64,000 nt of DNA from the NCBI GenBank assembly GCA_022457065.1, contig JAJGBQ010000005.1:3038001-3102000 (forward strand), in the 5' to 3' direction. The notes beneath the pieces were generated by a model, which saw nothing but the letters and a program-made list of their open reading frames with translations, was not told where the DNA came from and made no database searches. The stretch comes from Curvularia sp. ZM96. Its lineage: Eukaryota; Ascomycota; Dothideomycetes; Pleosporales; Pleosporaceae. The position numbers were made by a program, and so were the translations under genes. This document shows positions 44,484 through 54,544 of this stretch, piece by piece (the stretch's first letter is position 1; each line of letters starts with the position of its first letter).

Positions 44484-45341
44484 TTGATTCAAGTGCCATG
44501 AGGCATTGTTGTGTGATATTTCGTAGATATACCTAGGATCTTGAAGAAAAAGAAATGAAGCATGTAAGTTTAGGACAAGAGTTTTCTCTTACGTGAATAG
44601 AATTCTTTTTGACAGAGTTTTCCTTGGCTGGGTAGGGCGGAAGAAGGGTGGGTATGTGGAGACTCATACGGTCCTTTAGGAAAACTAAGATAGGTAATGG
44701 GACTATAGTATGATGGGACAATTTGATCTTAGATTCTTGTACAAGCGAGAGAAGTCTCAAAGCCTTGTAATCACAGTGCTGAATTGGGGAGAGCAAAGGC
44801 ATAATAATGATGCTTAGGTTACGAATGCCGCTGCAGACGCTCTCCCGTCTTGTCTCCTCCAGCCTTCTGCCCAGAAGAAAAATCACATGTCTCCTAATTG
44901 CCCATCTGCAATGCCCATCGGAGATCCAGACGTGTAATAGGTAGTGATTCGCCCAACCCAAACGATGACGCGATCGCAAGTTTTTGTACCTAGTCTAACC
45001 TTATTCAGCACACCAACCAGCCCATTCTCCCCCATCACCAAAAACAGTCACGCAAAAAAGCATCCATTGAGTTAGTCAACCTCGCTAACTGTTGTGTTTC
45101 CACTGCTTTGAAATCAAAAAGTCACAGAAACCGTTATTTGAGTACGAAGAACCTCGTCTGTAGGGTTCCAAATTCCAAGTTAAATTGTGTGTGCCTGTGT
45201 GGGTTTCTATCTTTCTCTTCCGGCAAGCCTCGGCGAGTGCGTTGGAGAAATCAGAGTGTGTGTGTGCATTTGCAAGTGTACTTTTGTCTTAGACAAAAAA
45301 ATAACGTCTGGAACGTGCTTGACAGCTGAAATACCGACATC
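44484..45341. other. Intergenic between tRNA-Arg and the fRMsr gene
   Basis: About 860 bp. It contains the tRNA 5' flank and the fRMsr promoter/leader, with a gtgtgtgtgtgc tract near 45257. ORFs at 44533-44979 (-) and 45108-45405 (+) show no recognisable feature. Confidence 0.4.
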
Positions 45342-46175
45342 ATGGTACGTCTTTTTCGGCTGGCTGGCTAAGGTCTGGTGTTTGTTGGTTGCTAACGGGA
45401 TATAAACGAAGGTGCACGCCGATTCATCTACGTTTGCCGAGGGCATGAGCAAGAAGGAGGTGTATGGACAAGTGTTAGAGCAGGCGAGGGCGCTGTTTGA
45501 TGGGCAGCGGAATTGGGTATGTACGCAAAAAGGCTTTGGATTAGAGGTATGCTAACGCTGATTACAGGTCTGGTGAGTTACTCCGTCTAGTATATCGACT
45601 GGTAAGAACCCAATGTAGAAAAAGTGTCTGACATATCCTTTCTTTCCACACAACAGCAACTTCTCAAACGCTGCTTCCCTTCTCTGGCATGCGTTTCACT
45701 CGCTGCCTGCTCCTTCCTCGGCCGTCAACTGGGCGGGCTTCTACTTCACCGACCCGTCAAATCCGTCGCAGCTACTTCTCGGCCCGTTCCAGGGTCAAGT
45801 AGCGTGCCAGGTTATTGCGTTTGGTCGGGGTGTGTGTGGTAAGGCGGCGCAAGAAGCAAAGACGCAGCTGGTGGAGGATGTGGAAAAGTTCCCGGGGCAC
45901 ATTGCGTGTGATGGGGCGAGTAAGAGTGAAATTGTGGTGCCGATTGTGAAGGAGGGAAAGGTATGTATTTTTTTTTCTACTTGGGAAGATTTCTTTTGTA
46001 TTACTTTATAGGTTGATGTTGTGGTTGAAGATTATGAGGCATGTGAGCACTAACGTTCAATTAGGTGGTCGCGATTATCGACATTGACTGCGCGGAGCTC
46101 AATGGCTTCACGGCGGAGGATCAAAATGCCCTAGAGGAACTGGCGCAGATACTTGCTGAGTCGTGCGATTTTTAA
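45342..46175 (+). CDS. Free methionine-(R)-sulfoxide reductase (GAF domain)
   Basis: Five exons, 45342-45344, 45412-45516, 45568-45572, 45657-45960 and 46065-46175, give 175 aa (about 180 in yeast fRMsr). The enzyme reduces free methionine-R-sulfoxide with thioredoxin. The whole protein is one GAF domain: NWAGFYF, GPFQGQVACQV, GRGVCGKAA, FPGHIACDGASKSEIVVPI. Three cysteines at 88, 98 and 122 keep the 10- and 24-residue spacing of the yeast enzyme's redox cysteines. Exon 1 is only the ATG. Exon 3 is 5 nt (GTCTG) and is required to join NW-VC-NFSNAAS in frame; skipping it breaks the frame, and reading through meets a stop. Every donor is GT and every acceptor AG, with CTAAC-like branch sites in introns 1, 2 and 4. 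Confidence 0.92.
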
Positions 46176-46502
46176 GGAAGTAATGGTGTCGGTGAAAAGG
46201 CGTGGGTTTGGCGAAACGTTCCTTCTTGCTGCTAATAGTTGGATTGATCCGGGAAAAGGCATATTTCAAGACATTGTGTACAAGAGAAGAGGCGGAAGCA
46301 GGAAGATAAAGCTATTGTATAAGGCGTGTGAAGCCTGCAACAGTGCTCATGCTCACAACAAAGGCTTTGTGTTATCGAGAATAAGGAATAATGGAGAGTA
46401 AAAACCACGCATTGGAATGAAGAGTATTTGAAGAGCCATACATCGTTGAGCGTTGGAATATTATAGAACATATCTTTATCGTAAAAGTCACACACATCGA
46501 TC
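46176..46502. other. Intergenic, fRMsr 3' UTR
   Basis: 327 bp with the fRMsr 3' UTR and the leader of the next ORF. Nothing else seen. Confidence 0.4.
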
Positions 46503-47303
46503 ATGCAGACGAAGAATCTGTACTGTCGCCTCACGGCCACTATCAAGACACTCTTTCGACCTAGAGTCGGAACTGCTACTGAGAAACCCTGCCGGCGTAA
46601 ACTCCAGAAAGTTCGGCGCCAGAAGTGCGGTGTTTTAGAGGCATCTGTGACCAAGTCTTTACATGATCCAGTCCGACATATCGGTACGTCTTGTCTGCAC
46701 GACGTGGCTTCAGTCAACGCCCATGTAGATGAAGTGCTAGAACAAGCTACTCTGGCCACTGCTGTACACATAAGAGTAGCAGCTCCCACCACAGTTCATA
46801 TTTCGCGTTCTGTCAAGAGAAAGCAACACCCACAAGGTCGCAGAGGTGGATCCATACACACGAACAGGATCGAGCATGAGATGTCTCTCCCTGCAGACAT
46901 TGTGATGAAGCTCGATCTAGTATCGCTAGAGAACTACCTTCAGAAGCTGGTCCACGGGGCTACGAATGGAAGTGTAGAATGCCAGACCCAGCTTCTGGCA
47001 CTGTACCGTGAGGGGTTGGCTCTAGAAGTGCAGTCTCCGTCTTGCTGGAGCAGCTCCCAGCGTCGTCTCATATGCAAAGCACGGCTTGTTCTAGGCCTTG
47101 AGATGCAGAGAGCAGCCGGACGCATAGCAGCCGATGTTGTAGACAGAGTCTCAGCACAACTGTTTTTTCATGGTGGCGAGGAGGCAACAATGCACAGGGA
47201 GGAGTTTGCCGCTTATATTCGTCGTTTGGTAGACCACGGCGAGCTGTCTGAGGCACGGGCGGGTCCAATACTGTTGCTTGCGTTTGCTGAAGAGTGTAGT
47301 TAG
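46503..47303 (+). CDS. Hypothetical protein, lineage-restricted
   Basis: An intronless ATG-initiated ORF of 266 aa. I recognise no domain. The first 125 residues are basic and low in order (RRKLQKVRRQKCG, KRKQHPQGRRGG). The second half looks helical and globular, with regularly spaced leucines (MKLDLVSLENYLQKL, LLALYREGLALEV, AAYIRRLVDHGELSE). No hydrophobic segment or signal peptide is seen. A second possible start is the Met at 46881. Helical spacing and length make a real gene likelier than not, but an overlapping 186-codon frame on the other strand is also open. Confidence 0.55.
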   Translation: MQTKNLYCRLTATIKTLFRPRVGTATEKPCRRKLQKVRRQKCGVLEASVTKSLHDPVRHIGTSCLHDVASVNAHVDEVLEQATLATAVHIRVAAPTTVHISRSVKRKQHPQGRRGGSIHTNRIEHEMSLPADIVMKLDLVSLENYLQKLVHGATNGSVECQTQLLALYREGLALEVQSPSCWSSSQRRLICKARLVLGLEMQRAAGRIAADVVDRVSAQLFFHGGEEATMHREEFAAYIRRLVDHGELSEARAGPILLLAFAEECS

Positions 47304-48146
47304 TTTGAATGCATAGACAAGCGTGTTAGTTTCAGCAAACCTGGGATGCCCCTAGTCCCGTCCCGCGTGGAGCCAGGTCGTATGTGTAAGTATTTAGTCA
47401 CTATCCAGGCGGGCCCACCCAGCGCGCCGGCGCGTATGCAGGGAGCCTAGATGTTGCTGATCGTAGGCCGAGATGCAAACCCTGGGAGTGAATGGCGTTT
47501 TTGTGAGGCGGCTCGGAGCCCAAAGGAGAAGAAAAGTCACAAGACTGAGTTCGTCCGGTCTGGCCGCCGGCCTCATTCACAGCACGGGCGGGGTAATAGG
47601 CGGACGATCAGATTCATAATCTGGCTGAGGACAGCGGCCGACGCACGGTACCGGCTAGGCGTGGGTAGATACTTTAGGTAGTCGAGCACTGCATCGTGGC
47701 CTGCTCCTTGTTGTTGCTGCCATCGCCCCCCAGTCCACAATCCGCAATCCGCAATCCACAAACCGCCAGTTTGCTACGCGCTGTCGCTGTCTGTCGTTGT
47801 CGCTGTCACCCTTTCCCGGCGTCAAGCGTCAAGCGTCCAGCCTTCCTCGCCCGCCAATTGGCACTGCCGCCCGCACACTGGCTCACCCCGCCGTCACTCT
47901 CGCCCGACGTCATCACACCTAGCCCCATCTCTCTCCTGCTCTCCCAGCGCCTCCCCTTGGCCTTGTCTACGTGCATTTCTTCCCCCCATATTCTTGCTCC
48001 TCCAGCCTTGCTCATCTCAGCTTCTCGCTTCCTCCTCTCTGCACCCACGCCCCCATTCGCCGCCACCCGGTACGTAAGCAGCGCCGCAATCTCCCAAGCT
48101 GGCAGGTAACAGGCGCCGGAGCGCCCAGGGCGGCTTGCTCTCGAAG
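47304..48146. promoter_or_regulatory. Promoter and C-rich leader of the PP2C gene
   Basis: About 840 bp. From about 47,700 the plus strand is C/T-rich, as in leaders of constitutive fungal genes. A gtacgtaag...ctggcag pair at 48071-48105 could be a 5' UTR intron. No separate gene is supported. Confidence 0.45.
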
Positions 48147-49873
48147 ATGTTCGGGAATGCAAAAGACGATGAAGGTTCCGCCATAGAGACCCCTGCAACC
48201 AGCGACGCGCCCAGGCCGGCTGCCGCATCCTCGACCGACACCCACGGCGCGAGCAACGGCGCTGCTGCGACCGATCGCAAGGCCAGCGACTCTGCTGCTC
48301 CACCCGAGAGAAAACGGCGCACCAGTGGCGTGTCGCGTGCCCGCGACATGTTCTCGAGCGCGAAGCAGTCGCTGCACTTTGGCGGCTCCTCTCCCACCTC
48401 GACTTCGTCATCCGCCCCCGCTGCCAACGCCAACGCCCACTCGCCCGAAAAGCCAGCTGCCCAAACTCCAATGCAGAAACTAGGCAAGTCGGACGCTGCC
48501 CTCAGCGTGCCCCAGGGCTCGCTCAACAACTCGGCCGGCGAGTCCGCCCCCGGGCCCCGCTCCACGTTCCGCGTCGGCGTCACTGAGGACAAGAACAAGA
48601 AGTGCAGGCGGACTATGGAGGATACACATGCATACCTATACAACTTCCTGAGCACTCCAGCCCCCTCATATGGCAACGACAAGACTCGTGCCGTCTCGGA
48701 TGCGAGTTCGGTTCAGTCTGATCCTCTGGCACAGGCGGTAGTCGAGAGCGACAATGGCTACTTTGCGATTTTCGACGGACATGCGGGTACTTTTGCTGCC
48801 GACTGGTGTGGGAAGAAGCTCCACCTGATTCTGGAAGAGACAATTCGAAAGAACCCCAACACGCCGATACCCGAACTTCTCGACCAGACCTTTACTGTCG
48901 TCGACCAGCAGCTGGAGAAACTTCCCTTGAAGAACAGCGGTTGCACTGCTGTCATTGCGGTTTTGCGATGGGAAGATCGAGTGCCCAACGCACAATCGTC
49001 GACCGGCTCTGTGCTCTTTGCTCCTGCGGCCGTCTCAGCCATCAAGCAAGCTGGCGAAGGCGGCGAGGCCAAAGAAGGCGCCGATGCTGCTGCTCCTACT
49101 TCAGAGCCTGCAGCCGAACAAGTAGAAGCCAAACTGCGAAGCGAGGCTACTCGACAACGTGTCTTGTATACGGCGAATGTGGGTGACGCGCGCATTGTCC
49201 TCTGTCGGAATGGTAGAGCTCTTCGCCTTTCGTACGACCACAAGGGCAGCGACGAGAATGAAGGACGTCGTGTGGCTAGTGCTGGTGGTTTGATACTCAA
49301 CAACCGCGTCAATGGCGTGCTCGCTGTCACACGTGCGTTGGGCGACGCATACATGAAAGACCTGGTCACTGGACACCCCTACACTACGGAGACCGTTATC
49401 CAGGCCGACCAAGACGAGTTTCTTATTCTCGCCTGCGATGGTGTAAGTTCAATCGTGTCTTGAACCTTTTCACTCGCTAACATTTACAGCTCTGGGACGT
49501 CTGCTCCGACCAAGAAGCAGTCGATCTCGTTCGCCACATCCAAGATCCTCAAGAAGCCTCGAAGAAACTCGTCGATTACGCTCTCGCGCGCTTCTCCACC
49601 GACAACCTATCGTGCATGGTTGTGCGATTTGACAACAAGGCCCTCCGCCAGCGGAAGAACGAGGCTACAAGTTTGGACCAAGAGCAGGCAGCTGCAAAAG
49701 GCGGCATCACTGAGGCAGACTCAATCGTAGCGCAGGCAAGGAAGTCGATCGGTGAGCCAGAGACATCAGTTGAACATGCGGCAAAGGAGATCATCATGGA
49801 GGAATCCGAGGCTGAGCCCGGTCCTGAGCTGAATCTCGAGGCTGCCAAAGCCGCCAGAAAAAACGATGTATAG
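48147..49873 (+). CDS. PP2C-type Ser/Thr protein phosphatase (Ptc1-like)
   Basis: Exons 48147-49442 and 49490-49873 give 559 aa. This is a metal-dependent phosphatase; Ptc1-type enzymes down-regulate MAP-kinase (HOG, cell-wall) signalling. The N-terminal 135 residues are disordered and Ser/Ala/Pro-rich. The PP2C core has RRTMEDTHAY, YFAIFDGHAGTFAA, LYTANVGDARIVL, SYDHKGSDENE, ACDGLWDVCSDQEAV (spanning the intron) and DNLSCMVVRF, so the metal-binding Asp residues of EDTH, DGHAG, DG and DN are all present. An acidic/Ala-rich insertion interrupts the core near 290-330. The C-tail is charged and probably coiled. The ATG at 48147 is the first in this frame; a 5' UTR intron may lie upstream. Confidence 0.93.
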
Positions 49874-50340
49874 TCAGGAAGGGCTCAGGGTCTATTGGAT
49901 GCATTTTATAGCTGGGGTTTTGTTATGCGCGACTGGCGAGGCGCATAGCCACCATGAGCAAGTGGCGGTAAACGTGTGGTTTCTCGGTGTGCTTATGGGT
50001 ATCTTGCGCTTGCTCCGTCTGCATTTCTTAGGGTTAGCGCTACCTCCGAACCAAGTGCTTTACAGTCGAAATTAAGCAAAAAATTCAGACTCTGTATCGC
50101 ATTCTCATACATGTGCCATGTTTCTTGCAACACGTTGATTTGCCCCGCATGTTTGCGCATGGACTTTCTATGACCACGATACGCTAGTGACGATCGTGGG
50201 GCCTCTCTACCTCCGCCATCCTCCACGACATTTCAGAAGTCTTGCGTTCCATGAGCCCAGTGCCCCCGGTAACCTTGTCTGAACCCATTACTACTGGAGT
50301 GACACGTCCCATGCCGCTCCGAGGAGCATCGCCATAAACC
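49874..50340. other. Intergenic between PP2C and SNF4 genes
   Basis: 467 bp holding the PP2C 3' UTR and the SNF4 promoter. No gene seen. Confidence 0.4.
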
Positions 50341-51690
50341 ATGTCCGGCGTCGACGCGGCAGACTCAACGACCAACGCCCTCGGCAGCGATGCGCGACCG
50401 GCTTTCGTGACACCTAGGGATTTGCTCCAGCAGTCTCGGGCCCCGTTGCCTCCGAAAGAACAACCGCGCCAGCTCTCGGCTATCGACCGTGAGCAGCTAG
50501 ACGGCCTGGTATGGCAATGCTCGGCTGGACACAAAGAAGTCGCGGTGACAGGCTGACAAGCGGCTAGAGAACTATCAGAGCTTTTCTTAAAGCAAGGACG
50601 AGCTATGACGTGCTGCCTATTAGCTACCGCTTGATCGTTTTCGATACCGCACTGCTGGTAAAAAAGAGTCTGAACATCCTGAACCAGAATGGTGAGCATG
50701 TGAACGTATCGTCTGCAAGGAGTATCATGAACTGAGCGCCGTTTCGCAGGCATCGTCTCAGCGCCGCTGTGGGACTCCAAGTCATCCACTTTTGCTGGGC
50801 TCCTCACGACTTCGGACTACATAAATGTTATCCAATACTACTGGCAGAACCCAGACGCGCTGGCCCGAGTAGATCAATTCCGTCTCAACAGCTTGCGAGG
50901 TAAAGAAGCTCGGTCCAGGCACACAGCGAACATGTACTGATGCAAGAACAGATATTGAGAGATCACTCGGAGTCAAGCCTATAGAGACCATATCTATCCA
51001 CCCAGACCGCCCTGTGTACGAAGCATGCCGAAAGATGCTTGAATCGCGCGCTCGGCGTATACCCATCGTCGATAGCGATGACGAGACACATCGAACCATG
51101 GTCGTCAGCGTCATTACACAATACCGCATATTGAAGTTTATCGCCGTGAATGTCAAGGAGACGCAGAAGCTACGGAAGCCGCTCAGGGAGCTGAATGTCG
51201 GCACGTACGAGGATCTCGCTACCGCATCCATGGACACGCCTGTCATGGACGTCATACACATGCTTGTCAAGAAGAGTATATCCAGCGTGCCTATTCTAGA
51301 CAAAACAGGTAGGGTGTTTGCATGAGTGAGTAAGGCGAAGCTGACTGTGATAGGCACGGTGCTCAACGTGTTTGAAGCTGTGGATGTCATAGCGCTCATC
51401 AAGGGCGGTGTGTACGACGACCTCAATCTGACCGTCGGCGATGCCTTGTTGAAGCGTTCAGATGTAAGTCGCTTGTTAAACTTATACAAGCGCCACGCTA
51501 ACCTACGTAGGACTTCCCCGGTATATTCACCTGCTCGCTCAACGACAACATGTCAACCATCTATGACACGATCCGCCGGTCACGCGTACACCGCTTCATT
51601 GTCATTGACGAGAACAGCAAGCTCAAGGGTGTCGTGACACTGAGTGATGTGCTTGAACACACACTGCTTGAAGGCGTGGAGGACGAGTAG
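50341..51690 (+). CDS. SNF4: AMPK/Snf1 gamma subunit (Snf4)
   Basis: Six exons, 50341-50508, 50568-50691, 50750-50899, 50952-51308, 51354-51463 and 51511-51690, give 362 aa. It is the nucleotide-sensing subunit of the Snf1/AMPK kinase, needed for growth on non-glucose carbon. Four CBS repeats are visible: RTSYDVLPISYRLIV with GLLTTSDYINVIQYYW; SIHPDRPVYEACRKML with RRIPIVD; MDTPVMDVIHMLVKKSISSV with VLNVFEAVDVIALIKG; and SLNDNMSTIYDTIR with VHRFIVIDENSKLKGVV. The N-tail of about 50 residues is variable. Intron 1 ends at CTAG so that DGL-RTIRAFLKARTSYD reads correctly. The FacB/Cat8-like activator at 34.8-37.6 kb is a conceptual downstream partner, since Cat8 is a Snf1 target in yeast. Confidence 0.94.
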
Positions 51691-52159
51691 AACGACGTTC
51701 TCCGTGGCCGCCTATCAGCTTTACATTCGAGCTTACTTGAACGGCACGAGCGGAGGATGCGACGATGCGACGACTGAACCGCCCGCCGGCTGGGTGGTGG
51801 CATTACGAAGCAAACACCCCGACCACAAGGACTGGGAAGGGTACTGCAGGCTGTTTTGGGGAGGAGCGAAGATACCATAGATGAAATGCGCGGAGGGGTT
51901 ATGGATGGTGCGATGGATTTGTTTCCTTGTGGCTAGCGGTTCTTTGAATATGCAAATCATCATCTTTTACAGCAAGGAATGGGATCCGATTGGTGATGTT
52001 ACTGTGATGTCTCTATTGATGCTCTTGCTCTCTAACCCACCTTATAGTCCAGGGCCTGAAAAGTAAAACTAAGTCGCTTGACGCAGTTACGAAACCCGAA
52101 ATTTACTTCTCTTATCTCCCATATCATCACAACCCAACATATCCCCCCTCTAAGCCCCT
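51691..52159. other. Convergent spacer, SNF4 / amine oxidase
   Basis: 469 bp between convergent 3' ends. Nothing beyond UTR sequence seen. Confidence 0.4.
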
Positions 52160-53942
52160 TCAAACCTCACCACCATCTCCTCCACCTGTCCCACTCAACC
52201 CCCACACCTCCCCCACTCTCCTTGCGACTCCCTCTCCACTCCAATACGCTCCTGTCACCGTCCCCAGCGCCACAAACGGCGCACAATGCTCCCCCGCCAC
52301 CCAGATCCCTCTCTCCGGCAACCCCTTCCTCAGAACCTCCACATCCTCATCCCCCTTCTCCAGCCCAGTTTGGAAATTACAATAAGACCCGTACCCCGCT
52401 AATTCGTCGTTTGCCCACGCCGTGGCTAGTATGGCTGTAGGATGACAGGACGGGTTCGAGGCGGTGTAGTTAGGCAAGAGGGAGAAGTACGGTGTGAAGA
52501 AGGTTGTTAGGGCTTCGGTGTGCTTGGAAGATGGGGTGGAGGAGAGGAGGTGTGCGAGGTGCTGGCTTGTGGGGCCGTGGGTGTAGAAGAGGAGAGTGGG
52601 ATGGGCGGTTGGAGAGGGGAGGGCGGCGAGGTTGACGGCTTCTTGGTTCCAGGCGTGAGGGTTCGTGTTGGGGGTGTAGGTGGGGTGCGTCCAGTGGGTG
52701 AAGCCGGGGTAGTGGGTTGGAGATGTTGTGATTGGGTTGCTGGGGGCTGATTGTGATGGCGTGTCCCAGAAGGCGGTGGGAAAAGTAATGTAGACTTTGT
52801 CGAGATGACCGTAGCCCAGGTTTTTGACGGCCTTTTGAAAGCGGGCTGGTAGCTCGGGGGTGAAAGCAGGCATGTTTCGTTTTAACCAGCCCAAGGGAGC
52901 TGTCATGACGACTTCGTCAAATGTCATGTTTTGTCGGCCCTCGAGCTCGAGAGTCACGCTCGGTTGGCCGTTGGCCTCATGCGAGGTGATGGTCGTTACC
53001 TTGTGCTCGAAGAGTATTGTGGCGCCTTGGAGTGCTGGTTCGGCTATCTTTTTTAGAATCTTGTCGTATGTCGATGCAACAAAGAGGTTCTCGCCGTCGA
53101 TGCATTCTTCGAGCCAGAAAAACTTCAGACTCTGTGTCTGGATCGGCGAGCCGACAAAGGCACCCCACATTTCAGCCATCTCGAGAATGGTCTGTCGTTT
53201 TCTCTTCGCTGCCTCATCATCACCTGGAAACATCTTCGTTACTTGCTCCTGGAAGTAGCCGTACAAGCTCTTCTCCGCCGGTATCGTTGCCGACTCCTCG
53301 TTTGAAAACTTCATAGCCTGCTCGATGATGTTCCAGACATGCTCCGTATTCTCAGCCGCTTCTTCATCAGGCATGTGTTTTCCCGCGCCGTCGAAGACAG
53401 ACTGCCGACCATCCCAGTTCATAGTCACGGTCTGCGTTTCCTTGGCGAGATCAAGAATGGGATTGTCATCAGTGCCATGTATCCAGTTTGGGCCGCTTCC
53501 CAGCATGTTAGTTACATATGGCTTTCAACATGAAAGAATGGTTTAACAATATCAGAGACTTACAGATCGACCAAGTGACCCAAGGCATTACTCTGGCACA
53601 ACTACAACCTCTTAGCACTCAACGTCTCTTAAAGGGGGGTTCTATTTCCTAAATACTCACCCGTCCACCAACCCTGTTCCTCCCCTCTAATATCGTAACC
53701 TTCGCACCCTGCTTCAACAAGACATCCGCACATCTCAGTCCCGCGACGCCCGCCCCGACAATACAAATGCTTGGAATCTTGCCCGCCGCTCTTCGTATCA
53801 TCTTTGCTTCGTCCATGTAACTTTTGCGATGAGGCGAGCTAGATAGATCTCTTGCTATTCGCGTGTCGCTCTCGGGCGTTGTTCTATCATGATTCGCTCT
53901 GTCAGCGTTGCGGACGGCGTTTTCGTTTCCGATATTGCCCAT
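52160..53942 (-). CDS. Flavin-containing amine oxidase (polyamine-oxidase-like)
   Basis: Exons 53942-53661, 53601-53564 and 53495-52160 give 551 aa. The enzyme class oxidises amines or polyamines with FAD. After a 70-residue N-tail comes the dinucleotide fold SICIVGAGVAGLRCADVLL, then ILEGRNRVGGR. The 38-nt exon 2 supplies LCQSNALGHLVDL, leading into GPNWIHGTDDNPI, the substrate-side motif of polyamine and monoamine oxidases. The C-terminal FAD contact is GIWVAGEHCAPFVALGTVTG with AYWSGEGVA. A Pro/Thr/Ser-rich insertion (about 345-410) is peculiar to this protein. No signal peptide is seen and the C-terminus (GGGDGGEV) is not a clear peroxisomal signal, so it is probably cytosolic. Substrate is not predictable. 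Confidence 0.92.
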
Positions 53943-54544
53943 GATTGAAATGTTACGTATTGTCAAGGAAGATAACAACTAAAAGAAAAACAACAACGAA
54001 ACGAGAGATCGAAGAGAAAGCAACTGGGAAGCCGTGTCCTTGAAGATCGGTATCTAATGGGTAGACAAGGTACAGCGCCGGCTGAGCAACTAAACTAATG
54101 CCTCGCCGTTAACCTACTTTGTCTGTAAATGCAGGGTCTAGAACGGATAAGGTGGGTCAGAGCCACAGCAGATAGCAGTCGCGTGATAGATGGGCCCCGT
54201 CCAATCCGTTCAGTTTCCCAATCCGTGTCAATGTGATGTGCCCAGGTGGCAAGTGAGGCGTGTGATGAGGCGGAGTTGTTGTTGGGCATAGTCGCATGCA
54301 ACGTCAGATTGCCGACACGGCCCGCTAAGCTCTAGTTAGTGCCACGAGGATGAGCTGCAGCAGTGATTGGGCGATAGAAGGAAATGTAAGGAAGCGCGTC
54401 TTTTTTTGGTTGCTCAATTCATTAGATTAACTATCCGAAGAACACGTTATTACAAGAAACTTCTTCGTAAGTAGGGCGTCTATCGCCGTGGTATCATATC
54501 TCGTCTGTCGTCAAACAAATACTGCTGCGGGCTACCATCGGAGC
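53943..54544. other. Intergenic upstream of the amine oxidase
   Basis: 602 bp with the amine oxidase promoter and the 3' UTR of the upstream gene. No gene seen. Confidence 0.4.

Noticed and set aside
45591..45620. Possible 11-nt extra exon (between TCTAG and GTAAGA) in the fRMsr gene
   Set aside because: Including it shifts the frame before NFSNAAS; the single longer intron from 45573 to 45656 keeps the frame.
46232..46792. 186-codon minus-strand ORF opposite the hypothetical gene
   Set aside because: Cys/Phe-rich random-looking composition and overlap with the better plus-strand ORF; kept only as a reason for caution about that ORF.
48017..48682. 221-codon minus-strand ORFs opposite the PP2C N-terminus
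   Set aside because: They sit opposite a GC-rich disordered coding region; no motifs, and the plus-strand PP2C frame is certain.
49101..51489. Several minus-strand ORFs opposite PP2C and SNF4 (for example 50782-51489)
   Set aside because: They are complements of well-supported spliced genes and have no independent evidence.
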